Position numbers and translations under genes: made by a program
Shown here: positions 35,977-46,189 of the stretch, in pieces
How positions within the stretch are numbered: position 1 is the stretch's first letter
How the letters are laid out: the number at the start of each line of letters is the position of its first letter
DNA from: Panulirus ornatus
Taxonomy: Eukaryota > Arthropoda > Malacostraca > Decapoda > Palinuridae
Assembly: GCF_036320965.1 (NCBI RefSeq)
Contig: NC_092234.1
Span: 44,837,862-44,901,861, forward strand
Direction: 5' to 3'
Length of the DNA: 64,000 nucleotides
The notes under the pieces: model-generated
What the model saw: only the letters and a program-made list of their open reading frames with translations
What the model was told of the DNA's origin: nothing
Database searches by the model: none

Positions 35977-36465
35977 TCCACCTTTTGTTAGCCCCCCCTC
36001 CCCCTCCACCCCCCACGCCCACGGGACGCCCTCCCTGGCCTCTCCCAACGACCTTGTGAGACGCAGTGAACGACTGTGCGTTATTGGAAGAGTTGGGTAG
36101 AAGTTTGAGAGCCATGATTAAGGGAATAAGCAAGATATGCGTTGTAGCGGGGTTAAGCTGGACTGACAGTTGACGGAAATTAATGAGAGGAGACCGGGCT
36201 GCCAGACGCACAATGATGACAACTATTTTATTCTCAACTTTCAAAGCTAATTTCATTGTTTTTCTCGAGAGAAATAATCTCATATAATGTCTATCAATAT
36301 TTTTCTTTGTCTGTTATGGGATATTTTTCATAATATTAAAGTTGTAGGATCTACGGGAGGATAAATGTGGAAATAATCATTTCTAACATTATCGTTCCTC
36401 GGACCAACAAGGTGATCCAATTCCGCCAAAGTAATCAATTGATAAAGAGGACGGTACAAGATGGC
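35973..36465. other. Unassigned sequence within the duplicated block
   Basis: C-rich at 35,990-36,030, then AT-rich. Present in both copies; no gene recognised. Confidence 0.4.
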
Positions 36466-36469
36466 CGCC

Positions 36470-36745
36470 CTCCTGGTGATGGTGGTAGTGGTGATGGTGA
36501 TGGTGATAGTGATGGTGATGGTGATTCCATGGTGATAGGAAGGGTGATAACTGTGATAATAGTGATGGTGACAGTTGTCGTTATACTAATGGTAATAGAA
36601 TTGTTACGCTCTCGGTGGTAGTGATGGTGATAGCTCGTAGTGACAGTGATGGTGTTACTATGACGTGGTGATAGTGATGGTGATAACTGGCACCGTTTGG
36701 TGATGGTGATAACTGGCATCGTTTGGTGATGGTGATCATTCTTTG
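36470..36745. repeat. GTGATGGTGATA-type imperfect repeat
   Basis: Hexa- and nonanucleotide variants of GTGATG and GTGATA, with inserted phrases such as 'actggc(a/c)(t/c)cgtttg' twice (36,690-36,730). Confidence 0.85.
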
Positions 36746-36749
36746 AGCT

Positions 36750-36965
36750 CCTATTGGCAGCAGTAGTGACGTCACATGTAAACATCAGATATCCACCAAT
36801 TACGCGACAATTCACCACTACGAGAATCTGACGTCAGATCTCGACCAATCAGAGGGGGTGGTGGGACATAGCGTGACCAATCAACAAGAGGCATTTACGT
36901 CACGGATGCCTAGCACCAATTACAAGGCATCTCTGCCGACACGAACGGAAACTAGACCAATAAAA
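36750..36965. promoter_or_regulatory. CRE and CCAAT box cluster (candidate promoter or enhancer)
   Basis: Two perfect palindromic CRE sites TGACGTCA lie at 36,767-36,774 and 36,829-36,836, with a near-CRE TTACGTCA at 36,895-36,902. CCAAT boxes start at 36,796, 36,845, 36,877, 36,916 and 36,957, plus one reverse copy (ATTGG, 36,753). CCAAT boxes bind NF-Y and CRE sites bind CREB/ATF proteins; the two often act together in animal promoters. The last CCAAT runs into 'ccaataaaaactcg', a weak TATA-like element. No gene is recognised downstream, and copy A (27,868-28,065) keeps three of the CCAAT boxes but not the CREs. The density is unlike the rest of the window. Confidence 0.4.
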
Positions 36966-37093
36966 ACTCGTTTCTCGTATCATCAGCGTAATCAAGCAAT
37001 ATGGATACGATTGCTGATGTAGTAAATAAAATAACTTATTTGCCTTCAAGATAAAGACTGTTTATGTGTCAACAAATGTTTTAATGGCTCAAT

Positions 37094-37250
37094 TATGACG
37101 GCACGACCCCCTGCGCACGACGGCACGACCCCCTGCGCACGACGGCACGACCCCATGCGCACGACGGCACGACCCCCTGCGCACGACGGCACGACCCTTG
37201 CGCACGAGATTACGACCCTTGAACACGACGGTACGACCCTTACATAAGAT
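37094..37250. repeat. GACGGCACGACCC minisatellite, copy B
   Basis: About seven units of 'gacggcacgacccc(c/a)tgcgca', the last ones reading 'gaacacgacggtacgaccctt'. The reverse complement of those last units equals the CGTACCGTCGTGTTC(A)AGGG unit of the 56.9-kb array. Confidence 0.92.
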
Positions 37251-37384
37251 GGTGTAGCCTCTGACCTGAAGCTGGGGGAATAACCAAAACGTTTCCGTGA
37301 CACGTAACCACATCCTCAAACGTTTCCGATAAACGTTGCCAGGTGATTCGCGCACGTGACCATACGATCAGCTGGTCATGTCCA

Positions 37385-37387
<3 letters not shown>

Positions 37388-37434
<47 letters not shown>
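37388..37434. repeat. (CA)n microsatellite
   Basis: CA run with one AA interruption. Confidence 0.97.
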
Positions 37435-37435
<1 letters not shown>

Positions 37436-37469
37436 ACCATCCGATAACAACCTTTACCAACACACGAAC

Positions 37470-37530
37470 GACCAATGAGCAAGCCCCGGTGTGACGTCAG
37501 AATGGCATGAGTTGATATCCTCATCCAATC
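37470..37530. promoter_or_regulatory. Second CRE/CCAAT group
   Basis: CCAAT at 37,472, TGACGTCA at 37,492-37,499 and CCAAT at 37,525, about 0.5 kb after the main cluster. Motifs only; no transcript evidence. Confidence 0.3.
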
Positions 37531-37689
37531 AGCTCACTCCTCTCTCACCGGGGGAAGGGGGGGGGGGTATTCCGTTACCCATTTACTCAACGCATGATAT
37601 TCCCATAATAGCAAATACATAAATTATCTTATTTATGGAGGAATAAGAGCTAGCGACCATATATATCGAAACCATTGTGGATGTCAAGG

Positions 37690-38480
37690 GAAAATGGGGT
37701 TGTTAAGGAGGGTTAATACGGCTGTCAAGGGGAAACAGCTGTCAAATATAATTACTTAGCTGTCAAAGGGATACTATATCCGTCAAAGGGGAAACACGGC
37801 TGCCAAAGGGGAAACACGGCTATCAAAGGGGTAACACGGTTGCCAAAGGGGTAATACGGCTGTCAAAGGGGAAACACGGCTGTCAAAGGGGAAACACGGC
37901 TGTCAAAGGGGTAACACGGTTGTCAAAGGGGTAATACGGCTGTCAAAGGGGAAACACGGATGTCAAAGGGGTAACACGGTTGTCAAAGGGGAAACACGGC
38001 TGTCAAAGGGGAAACACGGATGTCAAAGGGGTAATACGGCTGTCAAAGGGGAAACACGGCTGTCAAAGGGGAAACACGGCTGTCAAAGGGGAAACACGGC
38101 TGTCAAAGGGGTAATATGGCTGTCAAAGGGGAAACACGGATGTCAAAGGGGTAATACGGCTGTCAAAGGTTTAATACGGTTAACAAAGGGGTAATACGGC
38201 TGTCAAAGGACAACACGGCGGTCAAAGGGAAACACTGTTGTCAGAAGAGTAATACGGCTGTCAAAGGGAAATACGGGTGTCAATAGGGTAGCACGGCTGT
38301 CAAAGGGGTAGTACGGCTAACAAAAGGGTAATATGACTGTCAAAGGGGAAACACGGCTAAAAAAGGGGTAATACGTCTAACAAAGGGGTAACACGGCTGT
38401 CAAAGGGAAATACGGGTGTCAATAGGGTAGCACGGCTGTCAAAGACAAACTAAGGCTGTCAAGTGATAATTACGGGTAAC
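37690..38480. repeat. Minisatellite, 20-bp unit
   Basis: About 39 units of TGTCAAAGGGGAAACACGGC with alternates 'gtaatacgg' and 'gtaacacgg'. Homogeneous at 37,780-38,170 and decaying toward both ends, as expected when exchange acts mainly in the centre. Confidence 0.96.
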
Positions 38481-38599
38481 GATGGAGATGTATGGCTGTT
38501 TAAGGGAAAGTGCAGATGTCAAGGAGAAAAATATGGCTGTCATAGGAAAATATGACTGTCAAATACAAACCACCATGAGAACACACATCACCATGAGAA

Positions 38600-39054
<455 letters not shown>

Positions 39055-39200
39055 TGTTTACCAAATGGCGTCCTACCTACGTCTCATATCAACTGACTGT
39101 TATATTTCTCTCTTGTGTCTCCCCTGATGATGTGATTATGACACGAAAGTGCACTTGGCAACTTATCGTGTTTCATTTTCCCCGTGGTGGACTCATAGGA
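39055..39200. mobile_element. Single arm of the fold-back family
   Basis: Matches the right arm at 1,395-1,542 from 'tgtttaccaaatggcg' to 'ccccgtgg...actcat', with small differences (an extra TGG near the end). The partner arm is absent. A CA run fused to a TA run follows at 39,238. Confidence 0.85.
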
Positions 39201-39236
39201 ATATCTTGATCACGCGCAAAATTGTGATCCTTTCCA

Positions 39237-39437
<201 letters not shown>

Positions 39438-39494
39438 ATATACATATCCACCTGGACGACCGACCGCCTCTGCCTCAGAGGTTTTGGAAATGAG

Positions 39495-39570
39495 GCTTTG
39501 ACGAAGCGGCTCATAAGGATGAAAAGTCGCCCCACTGATAGAGTGACACGGGTTCGTACCCCCCTCCTCA
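39495..39570 (+). mobile_element. Possible tRNA-derived SINE head
   Basis: An A-box-like CGGCTCATAAGG (39,507-39,518, first base off consensus) and a B-box-like GGTTCGTACC (39,551-39,560) are about 33 bases apart, normal for a tRNA-derived pol III promoter. The cloverleaf stems are poor and no second copy is seen, so a decayed tRNA-like sequence is equally possible. Confidence 0.4.
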
Positions 39571-40027
39571 CTCCCCCATGTCCGTGTGTGTGTGTATGTG
39601 TGTAGTCGAAGGCGTAGCAATTTGCGGGGGGACAGCTTATTCAAGTCAAAAGCTTTTGGAAGCTTCTGTGGACTTAGATGAGGAGAATTTACGGTCAAAC
39701 TAAACCCCCAAGATTAATCTTCATGATATTTTTGAGGTAGGCCTGCAACAGATATTATAAACCCTCAATGGTCCGAGTGTGGTCAGGGGGGTGGTCCCTG
39801 CAGATGATGATGAGAGAGGATGATGAGTATAATGATGATGAGGAGGAGGGATGATGAGGGAGGGAGGGAAGAAGGAAGGGAGGAGGAGGAAGTGGTTGAT
39901 GGTGTGTCCAGTGCCCCACAGGAAGGGGAGGGTAGTAATAATAACACAGCGGAGCTCACGAAGCTTTCAACCTGGTCCAGTTGAGATGTCGCTTGTGGAA
40001 TGAGTCCTCATTCATATATACATATAT
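39571..40027. other. Unassigned sequence, GATGAG-rich in part
   Basis: GATGAT/GAGGAG-rich stretch at 39,800-39,895. No gene recognised. Confidence 0.45.
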
Positions 40028-41928
40028 AAGACAAGGGAGCAAATGGGAACTTCAGTGAAGGGCGCAAATGGGGAGGTGAAAACAAGTAGTGGTGATGTGA
40101 GAAGGAGATGGAGTGAGTATTTTGAAGGTTTGTTGAATGTGTTTGATGATAGAGTGGCAGATATAGGGTGTTTTGGTCGAGGTGGTGTGCAAAGTGAGAG
40201 GGTTAGGGAAAATGATTTGGTAAACAGAGAAGAGGTAGTGAAAGCTTTGCGGAAGATGAAAGCCGGCAAGGCAGCAGGTTTGGATGGTATTGCAGTGGAA
40301 TTTATTAAAAAAGGGGGTGACTGTATTGTTGACTGGTTGGTAAGGTTATTTAATGTATGTATGACTCATGGTGAGGTGCCTGAGGATTGGCGGAATGCGT
40401 GCATAGTGCCATTGTACAAAGGCAAAGGGGATAAGAGTGAGTGCTCAAATTACAGAGGTATAAGTTTGTTGAGTATTCCTGGTAAATTATATGGGAGGGT
40501 ATTGATTGAGAGGGTGAAGGCAGGTACAGAGCATCAGATTGGGGAAGAGCAGTGTGGTTTCAGAAGTGGTAGAGGATGTGTGGATCAGGTGTTTGCTTTG
40601 AAGAATTTATGTGAGAAATACTTAGAAAAGCAAATGGATTTGTATGTAGCATTTATGGATCTGGAGAAGGCATATGATAGAGTTGATAGAGATGCTCTGT
40701 GGAAGGTATTAAGAATATATGGTGTGGGAGGAAAGTTGATAGAAGCAGTGAAAAGTTTTTATCGAGGATGTAAGGCATGTGTACGTGTAGGAAGAGAGGA
40801 AAGTGATTGGTTCTCAGTGAATGTAGGTTTGCGGCAGGGGTGTGTGATGTCTCCATGGTTGTTTAATTTGTTTATGGATGGGGTTGTTAGGGAGGTAAAT
40901 GCAAGAGTTTTGGAAAGAGGGGCAAGTATGAAGTCTGTTGGGGATGAGAGAGCTTGGGAAGTGAGTCAGTTGTTGTTCGCTGATGATACAGCGCTGGTGG
41001 CTGATTCATGTGAGAAACTGCAAAAGCTGGTGACTGAGTTTGGTAAAGTGTGTGGAAGAAGAAAGTTAAGAGTAAATGTGAATAAGAGCAAGGTTATTAG
41101 GTACAGTAGGGTTGAGGGTCAAGTCAATTGGGAGGTGAGTTTGAATGGAGAAAAACTGGAGGAAGTGAAGTGTTTTAGATATCTGGGAGTGGATCTGGCA
41201 GCGGATGGAACCATGGAAGCGGAAGTGGATCATAGGGTGGGGGAGGGGGCGAAAATTCTGGGGGCCTTGAAATTTGTGTGGAAGTCGAGAACATTATCTC
41301 GGAAAGCAAAAATGGGTATGTTTGAAGGAATGGTGGTTCCAACAATGTTGTATGGTTGCGAGGCGTGGGCTATGGATAGAGTTGTGCGCAGGAGGATGGA
41401 TGTGCTGGAAATGAGATGTTTGAGGACAATGTGTGGTGTGAGGTGGTTTGATCGAGTGAGTAACGTAAGGGTAAGAGAGATGTGTGGAAATAAAAAGAGC
41501 GTGGTTGAGAGAGCAGAAGAGGGTGTTTTGAAGTGGTTTGGGCACATGGAGAGAATGAGTGAGGAAAGATTGACCAAGAGGATATATGTGTCGCAGGTGG
41601 AGGGAACGAGGAGAAGAGGGAGACCAAATTGGAGGTGGAAAGATGGAGTGAAAAAGATTTTGTGTGATCGGGGCCTGAACATGCAGGAGGGTGAAAGGAG
41701 GGCAAGGAATAGAGTGAATTGGAGCGATGTGGTATACCATGGTTGACGTGCTGTCAGTGGATTGAATCAAGGCATGTGAAGCGTCTGGGGTAAACCATGG
41801 AAAGCTGTGTAGGTATGTATATTTGCGTGTGTGGACGTATGTATATACATGTGTATGGGGGGGTTGGGCCATTTCTTTCGTCTGTTTCCTTGCGCTACCT
41901 CGCAAACGCGGGAGACAGCGACAAAGTA

Positions 41929-41945
<17 letters not shown>
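40028..41945 (+). mobile_element. 5'-truncated LINE with open RT frame and complete 3' end
   Basis: Best LINE copy of the window. The 5' break is at about 40,028, where similarity to the copy at 63,575-64,000 begins ('aagacaaggg'); upstream is a TATATACATA tract. The element carries an open RT-encoding frame (stop 41,744-41,746), a short UTR of about 190 bases, the conserved tail CGCTACCTCGC-AAAC-GCGGGAGACAGCG (about 41,892-41,922), then A(n) and (TA)n. The endonuclease domain is missing because of 5' truncation. The clade is not assigned; the box set (GLRQG, FADD, and a C-terminal 'W-GH-RM...GRP') is shared by several endonuclease-bearing LINE groups. Confidence 0.95.
40043..41746 (+). CDS. 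Reverse transcriptase of a non-LTR retrotransposon (N-terminally truncated)
   Basis: 567 codons without a stop from the first Met; the frame is open a few codons further upstream, so this Met is just the first one left after truncation. RT blocks appear in order: 'NYRGISLLSI' (template-binding finger), 'EEQCGFRSGRGC', the first catalytic Asp in FMDLEKAYD (D206), 'GLRQGCVMSPWLFNLF' (262 onward), the catalytic FADD (312-315) and 'KSKVIRY', then the thumb 'FRYLGVDLAADG'. The C-terminal part has 'LEMRCLRTMCGV..FDRVSN', 'LKWFGHMERMSEERLTKR' and 'RRGRPNWRWKDG', usual for this LINE type. The enzyme copies its RNA at a nicked target site (target-primed reverse transcription). Without the endonuclease this copy cannot be autonomous. 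Intact frame and close likeness to the 62-kb copy suggest recent insertion. Confidence 0.93.
   Translation: MGTSVKGANGEVKTSSGDVRRRWSEYFEGLLNVFDDRVADIGCFGRGGVQSERVRENDLVNREEVVKALRKMKAGKAAGLDGIAVEFIKKGGDCIVDWLVRLFNVCMTHGEVPEDWRNACIVPLYKGKGDKSECSNYRGISLLSIPGKLYGRVLIERVKAGTEHQIGEEQCGFRSGRGCVDQVFALKNLCEKYLEKQMDLYVAFMDLEKAYDRVDRDALWKVLRIYGVGGKLIEAVKSFYRGCKACVRVGREESDWFSVNVGLRQGCVMSPWLFNLFMDGVVREVNARVLERGASMKSVGDERAWEVSQLLFADDTALVADSCEKLQKLVTEFGKVCGRRKLRVNVNKSKVIRYSRVEGQVNWEVSLNGEKLEEVKCFRYLGVDLAADGTMEAEVDHRVGEGAKILGALKFVWKSRTLSRKAKMGMFEGMVVPTMLYGCEAWAMDRVVRRRMDVLEMRCLRTMCGVRWFDRVSNVRVREMCGNKKSVVERAEEGVLKWFGHMERMSEERLTKRIYVSQVEGTRRRGRPNWRWKDGVKKILCDRGLNMQEGERRARNRVNWSDVVYHG

Positions 41946-41946
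<1 letters not shown>

Positions 41947-42020
<74 letters not shown>
41947..42020. repeat. (TA)n microsatellite on the LINE tail
   Basis: About 36 TA dinucleotides that follow the LINE A(n) tail and end exactly at a fold-back family arm (42,021). Confidence 0.97.
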
Positions 42021-42106
42021 CTATGAGTCCACCATGGGGAAAATGAAACACGATAAGTTCCCAAGTGCACTTTTGTGTAATAATCACATCCTCAGGGGAG
42101 ACACAT
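42021..42106. mobile_element. Partial single arm of the fold-back family
   Basis: Reads CTATGAGTCCACCATGGGG to 'caggggagacacat', matching the outer 85 bases of the left arm at 1,213. It is truncated inward. Confidence 0.85.
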
Positions 42107-42134
42107 ACAAAGGCACATATGAATACATACATAT

Positions 42135-42615
42135 ACTGGTGTTTCGCACCCTATTTTGCGCTCTCAACCACACTTTTATTACCCTTTCATTGCTTACTCC
42201 ATCAAACCACCTCACAACACATATTGTCCTTAAACATTCCAACTCCACCACGTCCACCTTTCTCCACACAATTTTATCTCCATACCTCGCATTCATATAG
42301 TACTCTCTGGACTACTATTCCTTCAAACATACCCATTTTTGCCCTCCCAGATAGTAACGTTCTCTCTTTCCACACATTCTTCATCGCTCCCAGAACCTTC
42401 GCCCCCTCATCCACCCGATGATTCACTTCCTCTTCCACGGTTCCATTTGTCACCATATCCACTCCCAGGTGTCTGATACGCTTCACCTCCTCCAATTTCC
42501 CTCCATTCAACCTCAAACTCCAGCTGACTCGTCCCGCAGCCTTGTAGAACCTAATAACCCTGATTTTCTTCACATTTGCTCTCAGTTGCAGCCTTTCACA
42601 GACTCTTCCGAACAA
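42135..42615 (-). pseudogene. Diverged LINE RT thumb/C-terminal fragment
   Basis: On the minus strand, codons for 'FGRVCERLQLRANV', 'IRHLGVDMVTNGTVEEEVNH', 'VDEGAKVLGAMKNVWKERTL', 'KMGMFEGIVV' and, after a frame change near 42,296, 'VVELECLRTICVVRWFDGVS'. These align in order with 'FRYLGVDLAADGTMEAEVDH', 'ILGALKFVWKSRTLS' and 'LEMRCLRTMCGVRWFDRVS' of the 40-kb element but differ at many positions. It is an older or separate subfamily, broken by a frameshift and truncated at both ends. Confidence 0.88.
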
Positions 42616-42689
42616 CAGTCACACCAAAATGACCTAAACTCTGATTGGCGTCTTCAAATCCGTCTCCATCACTCATCCTTGGGTTTCCT

Positions 42690-43965
42690 CCACCAGTTAC
42701 CTGTGGGTTACCTTCATCAGTTACCTGTGGGTTACCTTCATCAGTTACCTGTGGGTTACCTTCATCAGTTACCTGTGGGTTACCTTCATCAGTTACCTAT
42801 GGGTTACCTTCATCAGTTACCTGTGGGTTACCTTCATCAGTTACCTATGGGTTACCTTCATCAGTTACCTGTGGGTTACCTTCATCAGTTTCCTGTGGGT
42901 TACCTTCTTCAGTTACCTGTGGGTTACCTTCATCAGTTACCTATGGGTTACCTTCATCAGTTACCTATGGGTTTCCTCCATCAGTTACCTGTGGGTTACC
43001 TTCATCAGTTACCTATGGGTTACCTTCTTCAGTTACCTATGGGTTACCTTCTTAAGTTACCTATGGGTTACCTTCATCAGTTACCTGTGGGTTACCTTCT
43101 TCAGTTACCTGTGGGTTACCTTCATCAGTTACCTGTGGGTTACCTTCATCAGTTACCTATGGGTTACCTTCTTAAGTTACCTATGGGTTACCTTCATCAG
43201 TTACCTATGGGTTACCTTCTTCAGTTACCTATGGGTTACCTTCATCAGTTACCTGTGGGTTACCTTCATCAGTTACCTATGGGTTACCTTCTTAAGTTAC
43301 CTATGGGTTACCTTCATCAGTTACCTGTGGGTTACCTTCTTCAGTTACCTGTGGGTTAACTTCATCAGTTTCCTGTGGGTTACCTTCATCAGTTACCTAT
43401 GGGTTACCTTCATCAGTTACCTATGGGTTTCCTCCATCAGTTACCTGTGGGTTACCTTCATCAGTTACCTATGGGTTACCTTCTTCAGTTACCTATGGGT
43501 TACCTTCTTCAGTTACCTGTAGGTTACCTTCATCAGTTAACAATGGGGTACCTTCATCATTTACCTATGGGTTACCTTCATCGGTTACCTATGGGTTACC
43601 TTCATCACTTACCCATGGGTTACCTTCATCATTTACCTATGGGTTACCTTCATCACTTACCCATGGGTTACCTTCATCAGCTAACAATGGGTTACCTTCA
43701 TCAGCTAACAATGGGTTACCTTCATCATTTACCTATGGGTTACCTTCTTCAGTTACCTATGGGTTACCTTCATCAGCTAACAATGGGTTACCTTCATCAG
43801 TTAAGAATGGGTTACCTTCATCAGTTAACAATGGGTTACCTTCATCATTTACCTATGAGTTACCTTCATCAGTTAACAATGGGTTACATTCATCAGTTAA
43901 CAATGGGTTACCTTTATCAGTTACCTTTGAGTTACTTATATCAGTTACCTGTGATTACAGTGATC
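42690..43965. repeat. Minisatellite, 24-bp unit, about 53 copies
   Basis: The unit is built on CAGTTACCT(A/G)TGGGTTACC plus TTCAT (24 bp). Long forward frames (HQLPVGYL repeats) arise because 24 is divisible by three. Variants (aagttacc, ttcttcag, cagctaacaat) occur in blocks. The last third (43,540-43,960) uses 'cagttaacaatggg' units. Not coding. Confidence 0.96.
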
Positions 43966-44002
43966 TCTTTGAATAGCATTAAGATTCTCATGTGGCATAT
44001 GG

Positions 44003-44175
44003 GGGGCGACGTGCTCTCAGTGGACTGTACCAGGACATATGAAGCGGTTAAGGTAAATTGTTCAATACCCTTTGGGGTTTGGCAGTGCATGGTGGACCCT
44101 GGTATATATGACGGCTGGAGAGCAGATGAATGCAAATGAAGCCTTTGTTCATTTTTTCCTGACGTTACCACAATG
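44003..44175 (+). pseudogene. Diverged LINE 3' UTR remnant
   Basis: 'gacgtgctctcagtggactg', 'gacatatgaagcg', 'gaagcctttgttcattttttcctgacgttacc' follow, in order, the UTR words of the other LINE copies ('gacgtgctgtcagtggattg', 'ggcatgtgaagcg', 'tggcctttgttgtcttttcctagcgctacc'). It has no intact tail. Together with 42,135-42,615 on the opposite strand it brackets the 24-bp minisatellite. Confidence 0.65.
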
Positions 44176-44405
44176 AAGAGGAAGAAAGCAATTAAATATT
44201 TAAGAAAAATGAAATGTGACTTTGTTAGATGGTATAGTGTTTCAAGCAGCGCTTACTGAGCTATATGACATATCTATAATAATATAGCAAATAGAGTTGT
44301 GGAATCAAGTTTATGGCTTAGGGTTGAAGTTAGCATTACTGAAGAAACTGTGCAATATCAATGCTGTTTCTTGTGTCCCGACCTCCCATCAATCACTTCA
44401 ATAAT
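44176..44405. other. Unassigned AT-rich sequence
   Basis: No gene or repeat recognised. Confidence 0.4.
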
Positions 44406-44605
44406 TCGCATTTGTTCCCAGAATTTATTCCCAGAATTTGTTCTCGGAATTTGTTCCCAGAATTTATTCCCAGAATTTGTTCTCAGAATTTGTTCCCAGA
44501 ATTTGTTCCCAGAATTTGTTCCCAGAATTTGTTCCCAGAATTTGGTCCCAGAATTTGGTCCCAGAATTTGTTCCCAGAATTTGGTCCCAGAATTTGTTCC
44601 CAGTA
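44406..44605. repeat. Minisatellite, 13-bp unit
   Basis: About 15 copies of TTCCCAGAATTTG with variants ggtccc, ttctc and ttattc. As 13 is not a multiple of three, three frames show the same peptide (QNLFPEFVPRIC). Confidence 0.97.
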
Positions 44606-44780
44606 TACTTCCAGCTCTGAGAAACTATTTGTATCAGTGACGACACGAGATGGAAGCAAAGAGACGTTTGATATATTCAACATTACATAAAACATTGGTG
44701 GAGAAAGCAGTTGTCCTTAAGAACATTGTACCTGGCTTAGGCTGAGGTATGTGTGTGTGTGTATGTGTGAATGTACACAT

Positions 44781-44824
<44 letters not shown>

Positions 44825-45494
44825 ACACATAGAAGTAAAGACATGGTGTACATATATATAAGGGTAAGAGACGGAGCAACACCAGGGATGTTTGTTTGTT
44901 TGTTTGTTTGTTTGTTTGTTTGTTTACCCCTTAATTTGTGTAGTTGATCACAGCAGCATGACCTGTGCCTGAGATGGGAAGTCACACACTGAGGCGAACA
45001 CAAGTGTTATGTTCAACCATTCTCCTACGTCACATCTTGGGGGTCTGGTTTTTGAACCCCCCTCAGATTTATATATTTTGAACCCCCTCAGGTTTATATA
45101 TATATATATCTATATATGGCCGCTGTCTCGTGTGTTAGTTTAATTTGTTGAAGTTTCTCATATTCGTCCAAGGTCTGGCTTAGGTGGTGGTAGCTCCTGT
45201 GTTGGATGAGATCAACTGGTTCATCTGTTGTGGGGAAAGATGATTCGTATTTCTTTATTTTTTCGTCCAGAGTCTAAGAGGTTGATTTTTTGGAGCTGAT
45301 GATATTCGTCCGAAGTGAAATATCCCGTTCAGGTTGCCTGGGGAAAAAGCCTTTTCGTCCAGTCTATCCAGTCCCTTGTTGGAGGAGCACTTTTCGCCCT
45401 AGACGACCAAGCCCTTGGAGCGGGCCTGGTCTGACCGGAGGGCGTGGTTAGGGGCACGAACCCTGACAGCTGTTGATGACGAAGGTGATGATAT
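44606..45494. other. Unassigned sequence with (GT)n, (CA)n and (GTTT)n
   Basis: GT at 44,750-44,770, CA at 44,779-44,829 and GTTT at 44,890-44,925. From 45,115 to 45,490 the sequence is balanced in composition but I recognise no gene; 'ttcgtccaagtc'-like words recur (45,165, 45,262, 45,306, 45,355). Confidence 0.6.
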
Positions 45495-45925
45495 GGACGC
45501 CCAGGTTGTGTTAGACGCTGGTAGAGTGAGTCGCTAGGGATGGTCACGACCTGAGTAACTTGTGAAGCTGGTAATGTTAGACGCTGGTAGAGAGAGTCGC
45601 TATGGATGGTCCCTACCTGAACTACTTGTGAAGCTGGTAATGTCAGACGCTGGTAGAGTGAGTCGCTAGGGATGGTCAGTACGCTGGTAGAGTGAGTCGC
45701 TAGGGATGGTCAGTACGCTGGTAGAGTGAGTCGCTAGGGATGGTCACTACGCTGGTAGAGTGAGTCGCTAGGGATGGTCACTACGCTGGTAGAGTGAGTC
45801 GCTAGGGATGGTCAGTACGCTGGTAGAGTGAGTCACTAGGGATGGTCAGTACGCTGGTAGAGTGAGTCGCTAGGGATGGTCACTACGCTGGTAGAGTGAG
45901 TCGCTAGGAATGGTCACTACCTTAC
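45495..45925. repeat. Minisatellite, 66-bp units giving way to 34-bp units
   Basis: The first units (45,515-45,665) are long: 'gctggtagagtgagtcgcta' + 'gggatggtc' + 'acctgagtaacttgtgaagctggtaatg' + 'tagac'. From 45,670 on, a 34-bp unit (the first part only, ending 'gtcagtac' or 'gtcactac') repeats about eight times. The short unit looks like a deletion product that then amplified. Confidence 0.93.
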
Positions 45926-46189
45926 TGCTCCAGCTAATGTTTATCCTGGTGGGCATCGGGAGTGCGGCCTGGGTTGGCTACCCACTTGCCTTAGCTGGCC
46001 CTAGCCACTCATCCCCACTCACACCCCCCCTCATCAATTGGAGGGGGAGGGAGGGGGGAGGAGATATATCTAAAGGACATAGAAGCATTAGAAAGAGAGA
46101 GAGAAGAGTCCGCTTTTGATTTAGATTCCCCAAGCATCGTCCATATCCCACAACCTGTGTTTACATACTACATACGTGGCTATGAGGAC
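45926..46189. other. Unassigned sequence
   Basis: No gene recognised. Short GAGGGGGAGG stretch at 46,040-46,065. Confidence 0.4.

Larger units (their letters stand above)
28690..37565 (+). repeat. Duplicated block, copy B (cleaner)
   Basis: Second unit of the head-to-tail pair. After the first few hundred bases its homopolymers and repeat units look normal. The right end is near the G run at 37,556-37,567, after which no similarity to 28,690 onward is seen; instead unrelated sequence and a 20-bp minisatellite follow. It carries an extra nest of SINE-like and LINE insertions (about 31,100-33,190). Confidence 0.9.

Noticed and set aside
35374..35991. Ser-Leu repeat protein of 205 codons
   Set aside because: Translation of CT microsatellites with spacer; the same pattern occurs at every CT run.
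42418..43359. HQLPVGYL-repeat protein of 313 codons resembling a leucine-containing repeat protein
   Set aside because: 24-bp minisatellite translation. It merges with antisense LINE sequence at the 5' side, has no signal peptide, and other frames are open as well.
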